From the NCBI GenBank assembly GCA_023393575.1, contig JAEWKX010000290.1:1-6652 (forward strand): DNA of 6,652 bases, in the 5' to 3' direction. The position numbers and the translations under genes were made by a program. The notes under the pieces were generated by a model. That model ran no database searches and was not told where the DNA came from. It saw only the letters and a list, made by a program, of their open reading frames with translations. Of this stretch, positions 1 through 5,624 are shown piece by piece (position 1 is the stretch's first letter; each line of letters opens with the position of its first letter). The stretch is from Pseudomonadota bacterium (lineage in GTDB: Bacteria > Pseudomonadota > Alphaproteobacteria > Rhizobiales > Rhizobiaceae).

Positions 1-35
1 AGAATTGCGGAAATTTCCGCGGCGCGGATATCCAT
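1..35 (-). CDS. atpA: ATP synthase F1 alpha subunit, N-terminal fragment (cut by window edge)
   Basis: Read on the minus strand from position 35, an ATG opens a frame encoding M-D-I-R-A-A-E-I-S-A-I before the window ends. This matches the conserved start of alphaproteobacterial ATP synthase alpha subunits (MDIRAAEISAIL). The ATG shares its A with the TGA stop of atpH (TGATG), so the two genes are very likely translationally coupled. The full protein, outside the window, would be the non-catalytic nucleotide-binding subunit of the F1 head. Only 11 full codons are visible, so identity rests on this short match plus its place after atpH, the usual order in alphaproteobacterial atpHAGDC operons. 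Confidence 0.88.
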   Translation of the reverse strand, partial: MDIRAAEISAI

Positions 36-601
36 CAGCCAACCTCTTTCAGTGCAAGCTTAAGGGTGGAAAGTTTGGTGCGAAGGGAGGTGTCGATCTG
101 GCGGGAGCCGACCTTGACGATCAGACCCCCGAGGAGTGTGGGATCGACCTTGACGGCGACGACCACGTCCTTGCCGGTGACGCCCTTCAGCGCCGACTTG
201 AGTTCTTGTTCCTGCGCCGGCGTCAACGCGTGGGCGGACGTCACCTCGGCGGTCACTTCGCCGCGGTGGGCGGCGGCAATCTGGCGGAAGGCCCGGATCA
301 TGCCGGGGAGCGCGAAGAGGCGGCGGTTCGCCGCGACAACCTTCAGGAAATTGCCGACGATGCCCGCGATACCGGCCTTGGCCGCAACGGCGGACACTGC
401 GCGCTGCTGCTCCTCCGCCGAAAAGACCGGGCTCTCGATCAGCCGCTTCAGATCGGCGCTTTCATCAATGAGCGCCTGGAAGCGATCCAGATCCGCACTA
501 ATCGCTTCGACCGACCCGGCCTCCAGGGCAAGCTCGAAAAGCGAGGATGCATAGCGCTCTGCTACACCGGAGATCAGCGGGGACGTGTCGGCCACGGGCA
601 C
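35..601 (-). CDS. atpH: ATP synthase F1 delta subunit (OSCP homologue)
   Basis: Encodes the delta subunit of the F1Fo ATP synthase, the peripheral-stalk protein that ties the top of the alpha3beta3 head to the b subunits at the cytoplasmic face of the inner membrane. With the start chosen here it is 188 aa, the usual family length. The N-terminal helical domain carries VAERYASSLFELALE (residues 13-27), the family signature; the C-terminal domain carries LGGLIVKVGSRQIDTSLRTK (157-176), the conserved end motif. Start: the frame is open upstream to GTG 649 and ATG 622, but I prefer GTG 601. It gives (M)PVADTSPL, like rhizobial homologues as I recall them, and has AGGGA four bases ahead. ATG 622 has GGAG nine bases ahead and cannot be excluded. 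It is probably the first gene of the atp operon, since a 248-base gap lies upstream and atpA overlaps its stop. Confidence 0.95.
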   Translation of the reverse strand: MPVADTSPLISGVAERYASSLFELALEAGSVEAISADLDRFQALIDESADLKRLIESPVFSAEEQQRAVSAVAAKAGIAGIVGNFLKVVAANRRLFALPGMIRAFRQIAAAHRGEVTAEVTSAHALTPAQEQELKSALKGVTGKDVVVAVKVDPTLLGGLIVKVGSRQIDTSLRTKLSTLKLALKEVG

Positions 602-660
602 AGTTTCCCTGAATTGTCCCATCGGCCCGAGCTCCGAGAACAGAGCCACAAGGCATTGGG

Positions 661-689
661 ATTATTGGATATTTTTTGAAAACAGCCAG
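661..689 (-). promoter_or_regulatory. Candidate atp operon promoter zone
   Basis: The gene-free stretch 602-849 upstream of atpH contains one clearly AT-rich tract (about 661-683). Read on the minus strand, AATAAT (666-661) could serve as a -10, with CTGGCT (689-684) 17 bases upstream as a poor -35 (three of six consensus bases). Transcription would start near 655, giving a leader of roughly 55 bases before GTG 601 and making GTG 649 an unlikely start. Position and AT content support a promoter; the exact hexamers are a guess. Confidence 0.28.
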
Positions 690-702
690 CTTTCTAGCCA
701 GC
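684..702. repeat. Short tandem-spaced direct repeat (AGCCAGC x2) upstream of atpH
   Basis: AGCCAGC occurs at 684-690 and again at 696-702, separated by TTTCT, giving a 12-base period. The right-hand copy partly overlaps the proposed -35 of the atp promoter. Spacing near one helical turn could suit a DNA-binding protein, but two 7-base copies in GC-rich DNA may also be chance. Confidence 0.3.
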
Positions 703-766
703 CTCTTCAGACTTTCGCGGTTCGTCTAGCATAGGATCCATGGACTCGCAACACGCCAGATAGGCT

Positions 767-790
767 AAAAAGCCGGGGCTCCAAGGGCTT
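767..790 (-). terminator. Weak candidate Rho-independent terminator
   Basis: On the minus strand, AAGCC (790-786) and GGCTT (774-770) can pair as a five-base stem across an 11-base loop, followed by a run of Ts to 767. It lies about 60 bases past the stop of the membrane-protein gene, where the minus-strand run should end before the atp promoter. The stem is short, so the call is tentative. The rest of 602-849 shows no RNA gene that I recognise. Confidence 0.35.
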
Positions 791-849
791 GAACCGATTT
801 TATGACGGCGCGGCGATGGAATTGGCAGCGCCAGCCTGTAGCGACGCGT

Positions 850-1233
850 CTAAAAATACCCGAGCACGTAGCCGAGCGGCAGACCCGCGAGCCCCAGTTG
901 AAGGACCAGTACCGCGAGGTTGCGGCCTGTCATGCCCCGGTCGAGGAAAACGGACAGGAGCCGGCCAAGAGCGCCGAACGCAAGTCCCATGCCCAGCATG
1001 AGATAGGTGAAGTCCTGTGCGAGCGCGAGCGCCGCAAGTCCGAGACCGAGATGGAGGCCGCCGGTGGATCGGGTCGCGCCGAAGCCCTCCGCACCGACCT
1101 CGCCGGTGGTGAAGCCACCCGCCCGCAGCAGCGGCGCGGGAAAGAGCATGGTCAACAGCCCGATGAGAGCGACGATGCCGGCGGAAACGAAGGCAAGCTG
1201 CTCAGGCAGTTCGGTCGGGAAATAAAGTTCCAA
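850..1233 (-). CDS. Small four-helix integral membrane protein, DUF4345-like
   Basis: A 127-aa hydrophobic protein of unknown function. Four probable membrane segments lie at about residues 13-31, 57-73, 76-97 and 104-126, with little outside the membrane. The pattern RSTGGLHLGLGL (55-66) followed by GALGRLLSVFLDRG (87-100) resembles DUF4345 family proteins; that match is from memory and approximate. Start: the frame runs up to GTG 1251, but TTG 1233 has a strong AGGAG six bases upstream, whereas GTG 1251 has no good ribosome site, so I chose TTG, giving MELYFPTELP. It lies 54 bases after priA on the same strand and is probably read through from priA, although a hairpin sits in that gap. No catalytic motif is visible. 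Its place between priA and the atp operon does not by itself imply a role in either process. Confidence 0.8.
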   Translation of the reverse strand: MELYFPTELPEQLAFVSAGIVALIGLLTMLFPAPLLRAGGFTTGEVGAEGFGATRSTGGLHLGLGLAALALAQDFTYLMLGMGLAFGALGRLLSVFLDRGMTGRNLAVLVLQLGLAGLPLGYVLGYF

Positions 1234-1244
1234 TGGGCTCTCCT
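1234..1244 (-). promoter_or_regulatory. Shine-Dalgarno site that selects a TTG start
   Basis: On the minus strand AGGAG occupies 1244-1240, followed by AGCCCA and then TTG 1233. The six-base spacing is close to ideal, and no other start codon in this frame (GTG 1251 is the alternative) has a comparable site. This is the basis for shortening the membrane protein by six residues. Confidence 0.6.
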
Positions 1245-1268
1245 GACGCACTTCGACGCTGCTGCAAT

Positions 1269-1285
1269 ATCAGCCGGGCGCTGAT
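1269..1285. repeat. Perfect 6-bp hairpin between priA and the membrane-protein gene
   Basis: ATCAGC (1269-1274) and GCTGAT (1280-1285) form a perfect inverted repeat around a five-base loop, CGGGC on the plus strand. In the minus-strand transcript it begins two bases after the priA stop. No T-tract follows, so it is not a standard intrinsic terminator; it could protect the 3' end of the priA mRNA, attenuate transcription, or do nothing. Confidence 0.5.
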
Positions 1286-1287
1286 TC

Positions 1288-3507
1288 TCAAAGGAAGCTC
1301 TGCGGGTCGATGTCGATCTGCACGTGCACTGATCCACGGACCTTCGGGCCTTGAGCCATCATCGTCTTCAGGAACGCCTGCATGTCGCAATTCCTGCGGC
1401 CGTGGACGAGCAGCCTGAAACGGTGCCGCCCCCTCACCAGCGCCAGAGGCGCCTCCGCGGGCCCAAGGACCGACACGCCCGAGACATGCGGAGCGGCGGC
1501 ACGCAAGCCGCGCGCATGCGCCTCGGCGTCGGGCCTCGCCTCGGCCGATACGATGATGGAGGCCAGGCGCCCGAAGGGCGGCAGCACGGCCCGATCCCGC
1601 TCGGCGATCTCCCGCTCGTAGAAGGCGCCCGGATCCCCCGAAACGATCGCCTGCATGACGGGATGCTGCGGCTGGTAGGTCTGCAGCAGGCCGTGGCTCT
1701 TCAGGCCGGTTCGTCCGGCGCGTCCGGTCACCTGGCTGAGGAGCTGGAACGTCCGTTCGGCCGCGCGGGGATCGCCGTTCGCGAGGCCGAGATCCGCGTC
1801 GACGATGCCGACCAGCGTCATGAGCGGGAAGTTGTGTCCCTTTGCCACCAACTGGGTTCCGATGACGATATCCGCATCGCCCCGTGTGATCGCCTCAAGT
1901 TCGAGACGGAGCCGCTTCATGCCGCCGAGCAGGTCCGAGGACACGACGATCGTGCGGGCCTTCGGAAAATGCCGTTCCACCTCCTCCGCGATGCGCTCGA
2001 CGCCCGGACCGCAGGCGACCAGATGATCGAAGGTGCCGCATTCCGGGCACGCCTCCGGTGTAGGCTCGCTATAGCCGCACTGGTGGCACTGGATCTGGTT
2101 GCGGAAGCGATGCTCCACCAGCCAGCTCGAACATTGCGGGCACTGGAACCTGTGGCCGCAGACCCGGCACAGGGTCAGCGGCGCGTAGCCACGCCGGTTG
2201 AGGAAGAGCAGAGACTGCTCTTTCCGCTCGATGGTCCTGCCGATCGCCCTCAGCAGCACCGGAGACAGGAACCCGCCTCGCTCCGGCGGGTGCCGCCGCA
2301 TGTCGATGAGATGCAGGTCCGGCAGCGCCGCCTCTCCGAATCGCGTTGGCAGATGCACGAGGTGATAGCGCCCCGCCTGGGCGTTGACCTGGCTTTCGAC
2401 CGAGGGCGTCGCGGATACGAGGACCACGGGAAAGTCGCCGATGCGGGAACGCACCACGGCCATGTCCCGGGCATTGTAGAAAACCCTGTCCTCCTGCTTG
2501 TAGGCGGGGTCGTGCTCCTCGTCGACGACGATCAGCCCAAGGTTCTCGAACGGCAGGAAGAGCGCCGATCGGGCACCGGCAACCACCTGCACCTCGCCGG
2601 TGACGATGCCGCGCCAAACCTTCTCGCGCATCCGCGGCGACAGGTCCGAATGCCATTCCCCCGGCTTGGCGCCGAACCGGTCCTGGAACCGCTCCAGGAA
2701 GCTCGACGTCAGGGCGATTTCCGGGAGCAGGATCAGCACCTGCCTGCCCTGCCGCAACGTCTCGGCGATCGCCTCGAAATAGACCTCCGTCTTGCCCGAT
2801 CCCGTAACCCCGTCGATCAGCGACGAGGAAAAGCCGCCCTTCCTGACGAGATCGACGATATCGCGGGCGGCATCCTTCTGCGGCCCTTGGATCCGGGACG
2901 CGGCATAATCCGGGTCAGGTTTCGCCACCACAGGCGGAGGCGGCAGGAAGACGGTCTCGAACAACCCCTGCTGCGTCAGCCCGTCGACGACACTGGTGGA
3001 AACGCCCGCCGCATGCGCAAGGCCGGCGCGTGTCCAGGGCACATCCTCATCGACGAGATCGAGGACGCGCGACCGCGCCGGCGTCATCCGCTCCGGCCGA
3101 CCGCCGACATAGCGGATGCCCTCCACCATGGGTTCTGGCTCCAGAGCGGCGGGAGCACGGATCGCCATGCGGGCCACGAGCCCCGGCGGAGACAGCGTAT
3201 AGCTGGCCACCCAATCCACAAAGCGGCGCATCTCGCTCGAAAGCGGCGGGCAGTCGAAGGCGAGCGTGATCGGCCGCAGCTTCTTCGGGTCGAGCGCGTC
3301 GTCGTTGCCGCCGTCCCAGACGACGCCGATCACCTGGCGCGGGCCGAGCGGCACCTGCACGACGGAGCCGGCTTCGACATGCATGCCGTCCGGCACCGCA
3401 TAGCTGTAGGGACCCGGCGCCGGCAGCGGCACCAGGACCGGAACAACCCGCGTGACCGGCTGCGCATCGAACAGTGCGCCGAAGAGATTGGTCGAATCTG
3501 CGCCCAT
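1288..3507 (-). CDS. priA: Primosomal protein N' (replication restart DNA helicase PriA)
   Basis: A 739-aa PriA, close to the family's usual length of about 730. PriA recognises abandoned replication forks and D-loops in the cytoplasm, unwinds DNA 3' to 5' and loads the replisome again. Domains in order: N-terminal 3' DNA-binding domain from about residue 20 (VVPVLVPLPAPGPYSYAVP), helicase lobe 1 with Walker A GVTGSGKT (233-240), DEEH box (329-332) and SATPS (365-369), a zinc-binding region with eight cysteines in four CxxC pairs (447/450, 456/459, 474/477, 487/490; spacing as in E. coli PriA), then lobe 2 with QVTGRAGR (592-599). All key motifs are intact. The frame extends to TTG 3537, but ATG 3507 (MGADSTNLFGALF) is preferred; AAGG lies upstream with long spacing. 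It sits 51 bases after the acyltransferase gene and 54 before the membrane-protein gene, probably in one transcript. Confidence 0.97.
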   Translation of the reverse strand: MGADSTNLFGALFDAQPVTRVVPVLVPLPAPGPYSYAVPDGMHVEAGSVVQVPLGPRQVIGVVWDGGNDDALDPKKLRPITLAFDCPPLSSEMRRFVDWVASYTLSPPGLVARMAIRAPAALEPEPMVEGIRYVGGRPERMTPARSRVLDLVDEDVPWTRAGLAHAAGVSTSVVDGLTQQGLFETVFLPPPPVVAKPDPDYAASRIQGPQKDAARDIVDLVRKGGFSSSLIDGVTGSGKTEVYFEAIAETLRQGRQVLILLPEIALTSSFLERFQDRFGAKPGEWHSDLSPRMREKVWRGIVTGEVQVVAGARSALFLPFENLGLIVVDEEHDPAYKQEDRVFYNARDMAVVRSRIGDFPVVLVSATPSVESQVNAQAGRYHLVHLPTRFGEAALPDLHLIDMRRHPPERGGFLSPVLLRAIGRTIERKEQSLLFLNRRGYAPLTLCRVCGHRFQCPQCSSWLVEHRFRNQIQCHQCGYSEPTPEACPECGTFDHLVACGPGVERIAEEVERHFPKARTIVVSSDLLGGMKRLRLELEAITRGDADIVIGTQLVAKGHNFPLMTLVGIVDADLGLANGDPRAAERTFQLLSQVTGRAGRTGLKSHGLLQTYQPQHPVMQAIVSGDPGAFYEREIAERDRAVLPPFGRLASIIVSAEARPDAEAHARGLRAAAPHVSGVSVLGPAEAPLALVRGRHRFRLLVHGRRNCDMQAFLKTMMAQGPKVRGSVHVQIDIDPQSFL

Positions 3508-3558
3508 GCGGCGGGACCTTGCCCCGAAGCAGAACAAAAGGAAACCGGAGAATTGAAA

Positions 3559-4476
3559 CTACGGGACGGTGGCGGGCGGCGGGCTGAACGGAGCCTGGCT
3601 GTCCCGCGCCAGATCGAAGACCGTGTGCTTCTCGATCGCCTTGGTGACATCGAAAGGATCGCCCTCCAGTTGTTCCGGCTGGATCAACTGGCCCACCGTC
3701 ACGTCGAAGCGGTTGCCCTTCTTGTTGAGGAGCTCGTAGAAGACCGTCATGTCCCGCAGTTCCGTCGCCCACTTCGCGAACCAGTAGAAGAGGCCCGAAT
3801 TGCGGGCCTTCATGTGGATCGGCAGGATCGGCAGATTGTATTTCTTCGCCAGCCCGACGGCCGAGGTCTTCCAGGGTCGCTCGTTGAGCTTGCCGTCTCC
3901 CCAGTAGGCGATCCGCCCGGACGGGAAGAGGACCATCACCTTGCCTTCCTCCACCGTCTTGTTGGTGAGGACCAGCGTTTCTCGCGTCTTGAGCTTGCTC
4001 TTGTGCTCTTCGCGCCATTCGACCGGAATGATCATCTCGGCGAAGCGTGGATTGACGCGGATGGCGTCGCGATTGGCAAAGACCATCATGTCGGGGCGAC
4101 GCGCCTTCAGCAGATCGAAGACGGCCACCCCGTCGGCAATCCCGGTGGGATGATTGCTGACGAGGATGAAGCCGCCCGCATCGGGAATGCGTTCGGCGTT
4201 CGTCACGCGCACATCGAGCTTGAGGATACCGCTGAGATATTCGAAGGACTGGAAGCCGGTCATGGCCGCGATATCGTTCGCGAATTCGATGGCCCGGTCG
4301 TAGCGCAACAGCGTATAGAGAAAAGGCCGCATCACGGGCCATAGAGGGTGCTTGACGATCCGCTGGCCCCGTTCGGCGATGAGGGTATCGACGATGTGAC
4401 CAGGCTTTCCTTGGGAAACCAGAGAAAGTGCTTCGGCAAAATGCCCCAGGGGGGACATTGAATCGCGGCGCGCCAT
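3559..4476 (-). CDS. PlsC/hemolysin-type lysophospholipid acyltransferase family protein
   Basis: A 305-aa protein with the glycerolipid acyltransferase fold. Motif 1 is NHPTGIAD (108-115), the NHP..D variant with five residues between H and D that is common in hemolysin-like acyltransferases; H109 and D115 would be the catalytic pair. FPSGR (184-188) takes the place of the FPEGTRS phosphate-binding motif, and PILPIHMKARNSGLFYW (216-232) resembles the conserved block after it. It probably moves a fatty acyl group onto a lysophospholipid or aminolipid at the inner face of the membrane; the substrate cannot be told. No signal peptide is evident. Start ATG 4476 is supported by AGGAG (4486-4482) five bases ahead; ATG 4458 is the only other early option. 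It is the first gene of the minus-strand run and diverges from xerC. The proline-rich C-terminal tail (FSPPPATVP) is unremarkable. Confidence 0.88.
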   Translation of the reverse strand: MARRDSMSPLGHFAEALSLVSQGKPGHIVDTLIAERGQRIVKHPLWPVMRPFLYTLLRYDRAIEFANDIAAMTGFQSFEYLSGILKLDVRVTNAERIPDAGGFILVSNHPTGIADGVAVFDLLKARRPDMMVFANRDAIRVNPRFAEMIIPVEWREEHKSKLKTRETLVLTNKTVEEGKVMVLFPSGRIAYWGDGKLNERPWKTSAVGLAKKYNLPILPIHMKARNSGLFYWFAKWATELRDMTVFYELLNKKGNRFDVTVGQLIQPEQLEGDPFDVTKAIEKHTVFDLARDSQAPFSPPPATVP

Positions 4477-4503
4477 ACAAACTCCTGCAGACAGGATAGG
4501 GGG

Positions 4504-4531
4504 TATATCGCAGTCCGGTATGATCGAACAA
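4504..4531 (-). promoter_or_regulatory. Candidate promoter for the acyltransferase-priA run
   Basis: On the minus strand TTGTTC (4531-4526) and GATATA (4509-4504) are 16 bases apart and resemble -35 and -10 hexamers. Transcription would begin near 4497, about 20 bases before ATG 4476, leaving room for the AGGAG ribosome site. The -35 overlaps the first base of the xerC ATG. Plausible by position, unproven. Confidence 0.33.
4519..4524 (+). promoter_or_regulatory. Candidate -10 element for leaderless xerC mRNA
   Basis: TATGAT matches the -10 consensus at five of six bases. Six bases later comes the xerC ATG (4531), just where transcription would be expected to start, so the mRNA would begin at or next to the A of the start codon. 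This fits the lack of any Shine-Dalgarno before ATG 4531. No good -35 is visible 16-18 bases upstream, which lowers confidence. Confidence 0.38.
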
Positions 4532-5550
4532 TGACAACCTTGGCGTCTTTAGGAAATCGTAAAGTCGTCGACGGCAATCTGGCGCCAGACGCAACCGATT
4601 CAATAGGCACGGCCTTGGGCGAATTGCTGACGATTGCCGCTCCGGATCTCCTCGACAAGCGCCGGACATGGCTGGAAAGCCTGGCGCAGGAACGCCGGCT
4701 TTCCGCCAACACCCTCGATGCTTATGAGCGGGACACCCGACAGTTCCTGAGTTTCCTGACCGGCCATCTCGGCGGCCCGCCGCGCATTGCCGACATCCAC
4801 ACACTTCGTCCGGCCGATCTGCGCGCCTTTCTGGCCGCTCGCCGGCGGGACGGCTCAGGAGCACGATCTCTCGGACGACACCTTGCCGGTCTTCGTTCCT
4901 TCCTGCGCCATCTCGAGCGGCAGGGGCTCGTCAACGGCGCCGCGGCCGGCGCAATCCGGGCTCCGAAACAGCCGAAATCGCTTCCGAAGCCGCTTACCGA
5001 CCGGCAGGCGCTGACGGTCACGACCCGGGAGGCGCAGCTTCATGAAGAACCGTGGATCACGGCCCGGGATGCCGCCGTATTGAGCCTCCTCTATGGCTGC
5101 GGCCTGCGCATATCGGAAGCCCTGACACTGCGCGCCCATGACATCACGCCGAAGTCGACGAGCCTTCGGATCACCGGCAAGGGTGGCAAGACGCGGGTCG
5201 TTCCGCTGCTGCCGGTAGTGGTCGAAGCCACCGAGCACTACAGGAAACTCTGCCCGTACAGCCTGGTCGCCGACCAGCCGCTGTTCCGCGGCGCGCGCGG
5301 CGGACCGCTGCAGCCCGCGATCATCCAGCGTGGCATGCAGAGGCTCCGGGGCGCCCTGGGGTTGCCGGAAACGGCGACGCCGCATGCACTTCGCCATTCC
5401 TTCGCCACGCATCTGCTCGCCGGCGGCGGGGACCTGAGGACGATCCAGGAACTCCTCGGCCACGCCAGCCTTTCGACGACGCAGGTCTATACCGGGGTGG
5501 ATACGGCGCGCCTTCTGGAGGTTTACGATCGGGCGCATCCACGTGCATAG
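4531..5550 (+). CDS. xerC: Tyrosine site-specific recombinase XerC
   Basis: A 339-aa tyrosine recombinase that, with XerD, acts at the dif site to resolve chromosome dimers before cell division. The N-terminal SAM-like DNA-binding domain spans about residues 40-130 (ERRLSANTLDAYERDTRQFL, 54-73). The catalytic domain keeps every active-site residue: R193 (CGLRISEALTL), K217 (GKGGKTR), H285 and R288 (HALRHSFATHLL), H311 (LLGHASLSTTQVYT) and nucleophile Y320, with spacings of 24, 68, 3, 23 and 9. It should therefore be active. XerC rather than XerD is inferred from overall resemblance, including the CGLRISEALTL and LLGHASLSTTQVYT blocks. It is about 40 residues longer than E. coli XerC; residues 1-35 resemble nothing I know, and a later TTG (4615 or 4624) could be the true start, though neither has a ribosome site. 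No neighbouring integrase cargo or attachment site is seen, so a housekeeping role is likely. It is transcribed divergently from the acyltransferase. Confidence 0.94.
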   Translation: MTTLASLGNRKVVDGNLAPDATDSIGTALGELLTIAAPDLLDKRRTWLESLAQERRLSANTLDAYERDTRQFLSFLTGHLGGPPRIADIHTLRPADLRAFLAARRRDGSGARSLGRHLAGLRSFLRHLERQGLVNGAAAGAIRAPKQPKSLPKPLTDRQALTVTTREAQLHEEPWITARDAAVLSLLYGCGLRISEALTLRAHDITPKSTSLRITGKGGKTRVVPLLPVVVEATEHYRKLCPYSLVADQPLFRGARGGPLQPAIIQRGMQRLRGALGLPETATPHALRHSFATHLLAGGGDLRTIQELLGHASLSTTQVYTGVDTARLLEVYDRAHPRA

Positions 5551-5556
5551 AATGTC

Positions 5557-5573
5557 TTAACCATCACCTTTAA
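5557..5573 (+). promoter_or_regulatory. TTAACCAT element between xerC and the TraB/GumN gene
   Basis: The 74 bases between these genes contain TTAACCAT (5557-5564), which equals the half-site described for the alphaproteobacterial cell-cycle regulator CtrA. A second TTAA follows at 5570-5573, but with nine rather than seven bases between the TTAA blocks, so it is not a full CtrA site. A single octamer may be chance. No convincing terminator for xerC and no clear -35/-10 pair is visible here; GATAAG (5594-5599) is a possible -10. Confidence 0.22.
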
Positions 5574-5624
5574 GCTCCTGGTGAAGGCCTGCCGATAAGT
5601 CTTCGGAGACATGGAACGGTGGAC

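Noticed and set aside
5..679. A 224-codon plus-strand frame at the left end
   Set aside because: Antisense to atpH and the atpA start, both of which are unmistakable. No motif and no ribosome site.
602..849. A possible small RNA or tRNA in the gap upstream of atpH
   Set aside because: I looked for cloverleaf arms, a T-loop signature and strong stems on both strands. Only a weak terminator-like stem and a short direct repeat are present.
843..850. GACGCGTC palindrome next to the stop of the membrane-protein gene
   Set aside because: An isolated 8-base palindrome in GC-rich DNA is expected by chance and is not part of a larger structure.
1351..4344. A 997-codon open frame on the plus strand opposite priA and the acyltransferase
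   Set aside because: Both minus-strand genes lie in the same frame (their ends differ by a multiple of three), so one antisense frame stays open across both. Its protein is rich in R, H, Q, D and P with no recognisable domain, as expected from GC-rich codon bias. The sense genes carry full, intact family motifs.
4520..4534. Upstream mini-ORF ATGATCGAACAATGA overlapping the xerC start
   Set aside because: Four codons only, no ribosome site, and its ATG lies within the likely -10 element, so it is probably not transcribed.
3047..4864. A 605-codon minus-strand frame spanning parts of priA, the acyltransferase and xerC
   Set aside because: Out of frame with all three well-supported genes, with a low-complexity arginine- and glycine-rich product. 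A codon-bias shadow.
4531..5550. XerC as the integrase of a mobile element or integron
   Set aside because: No attachment-site repeats, excisionase, cargo genes or composition change are seen nearby. Flanking genes are core chromosomal and the protein resembles housekeeping XerC.
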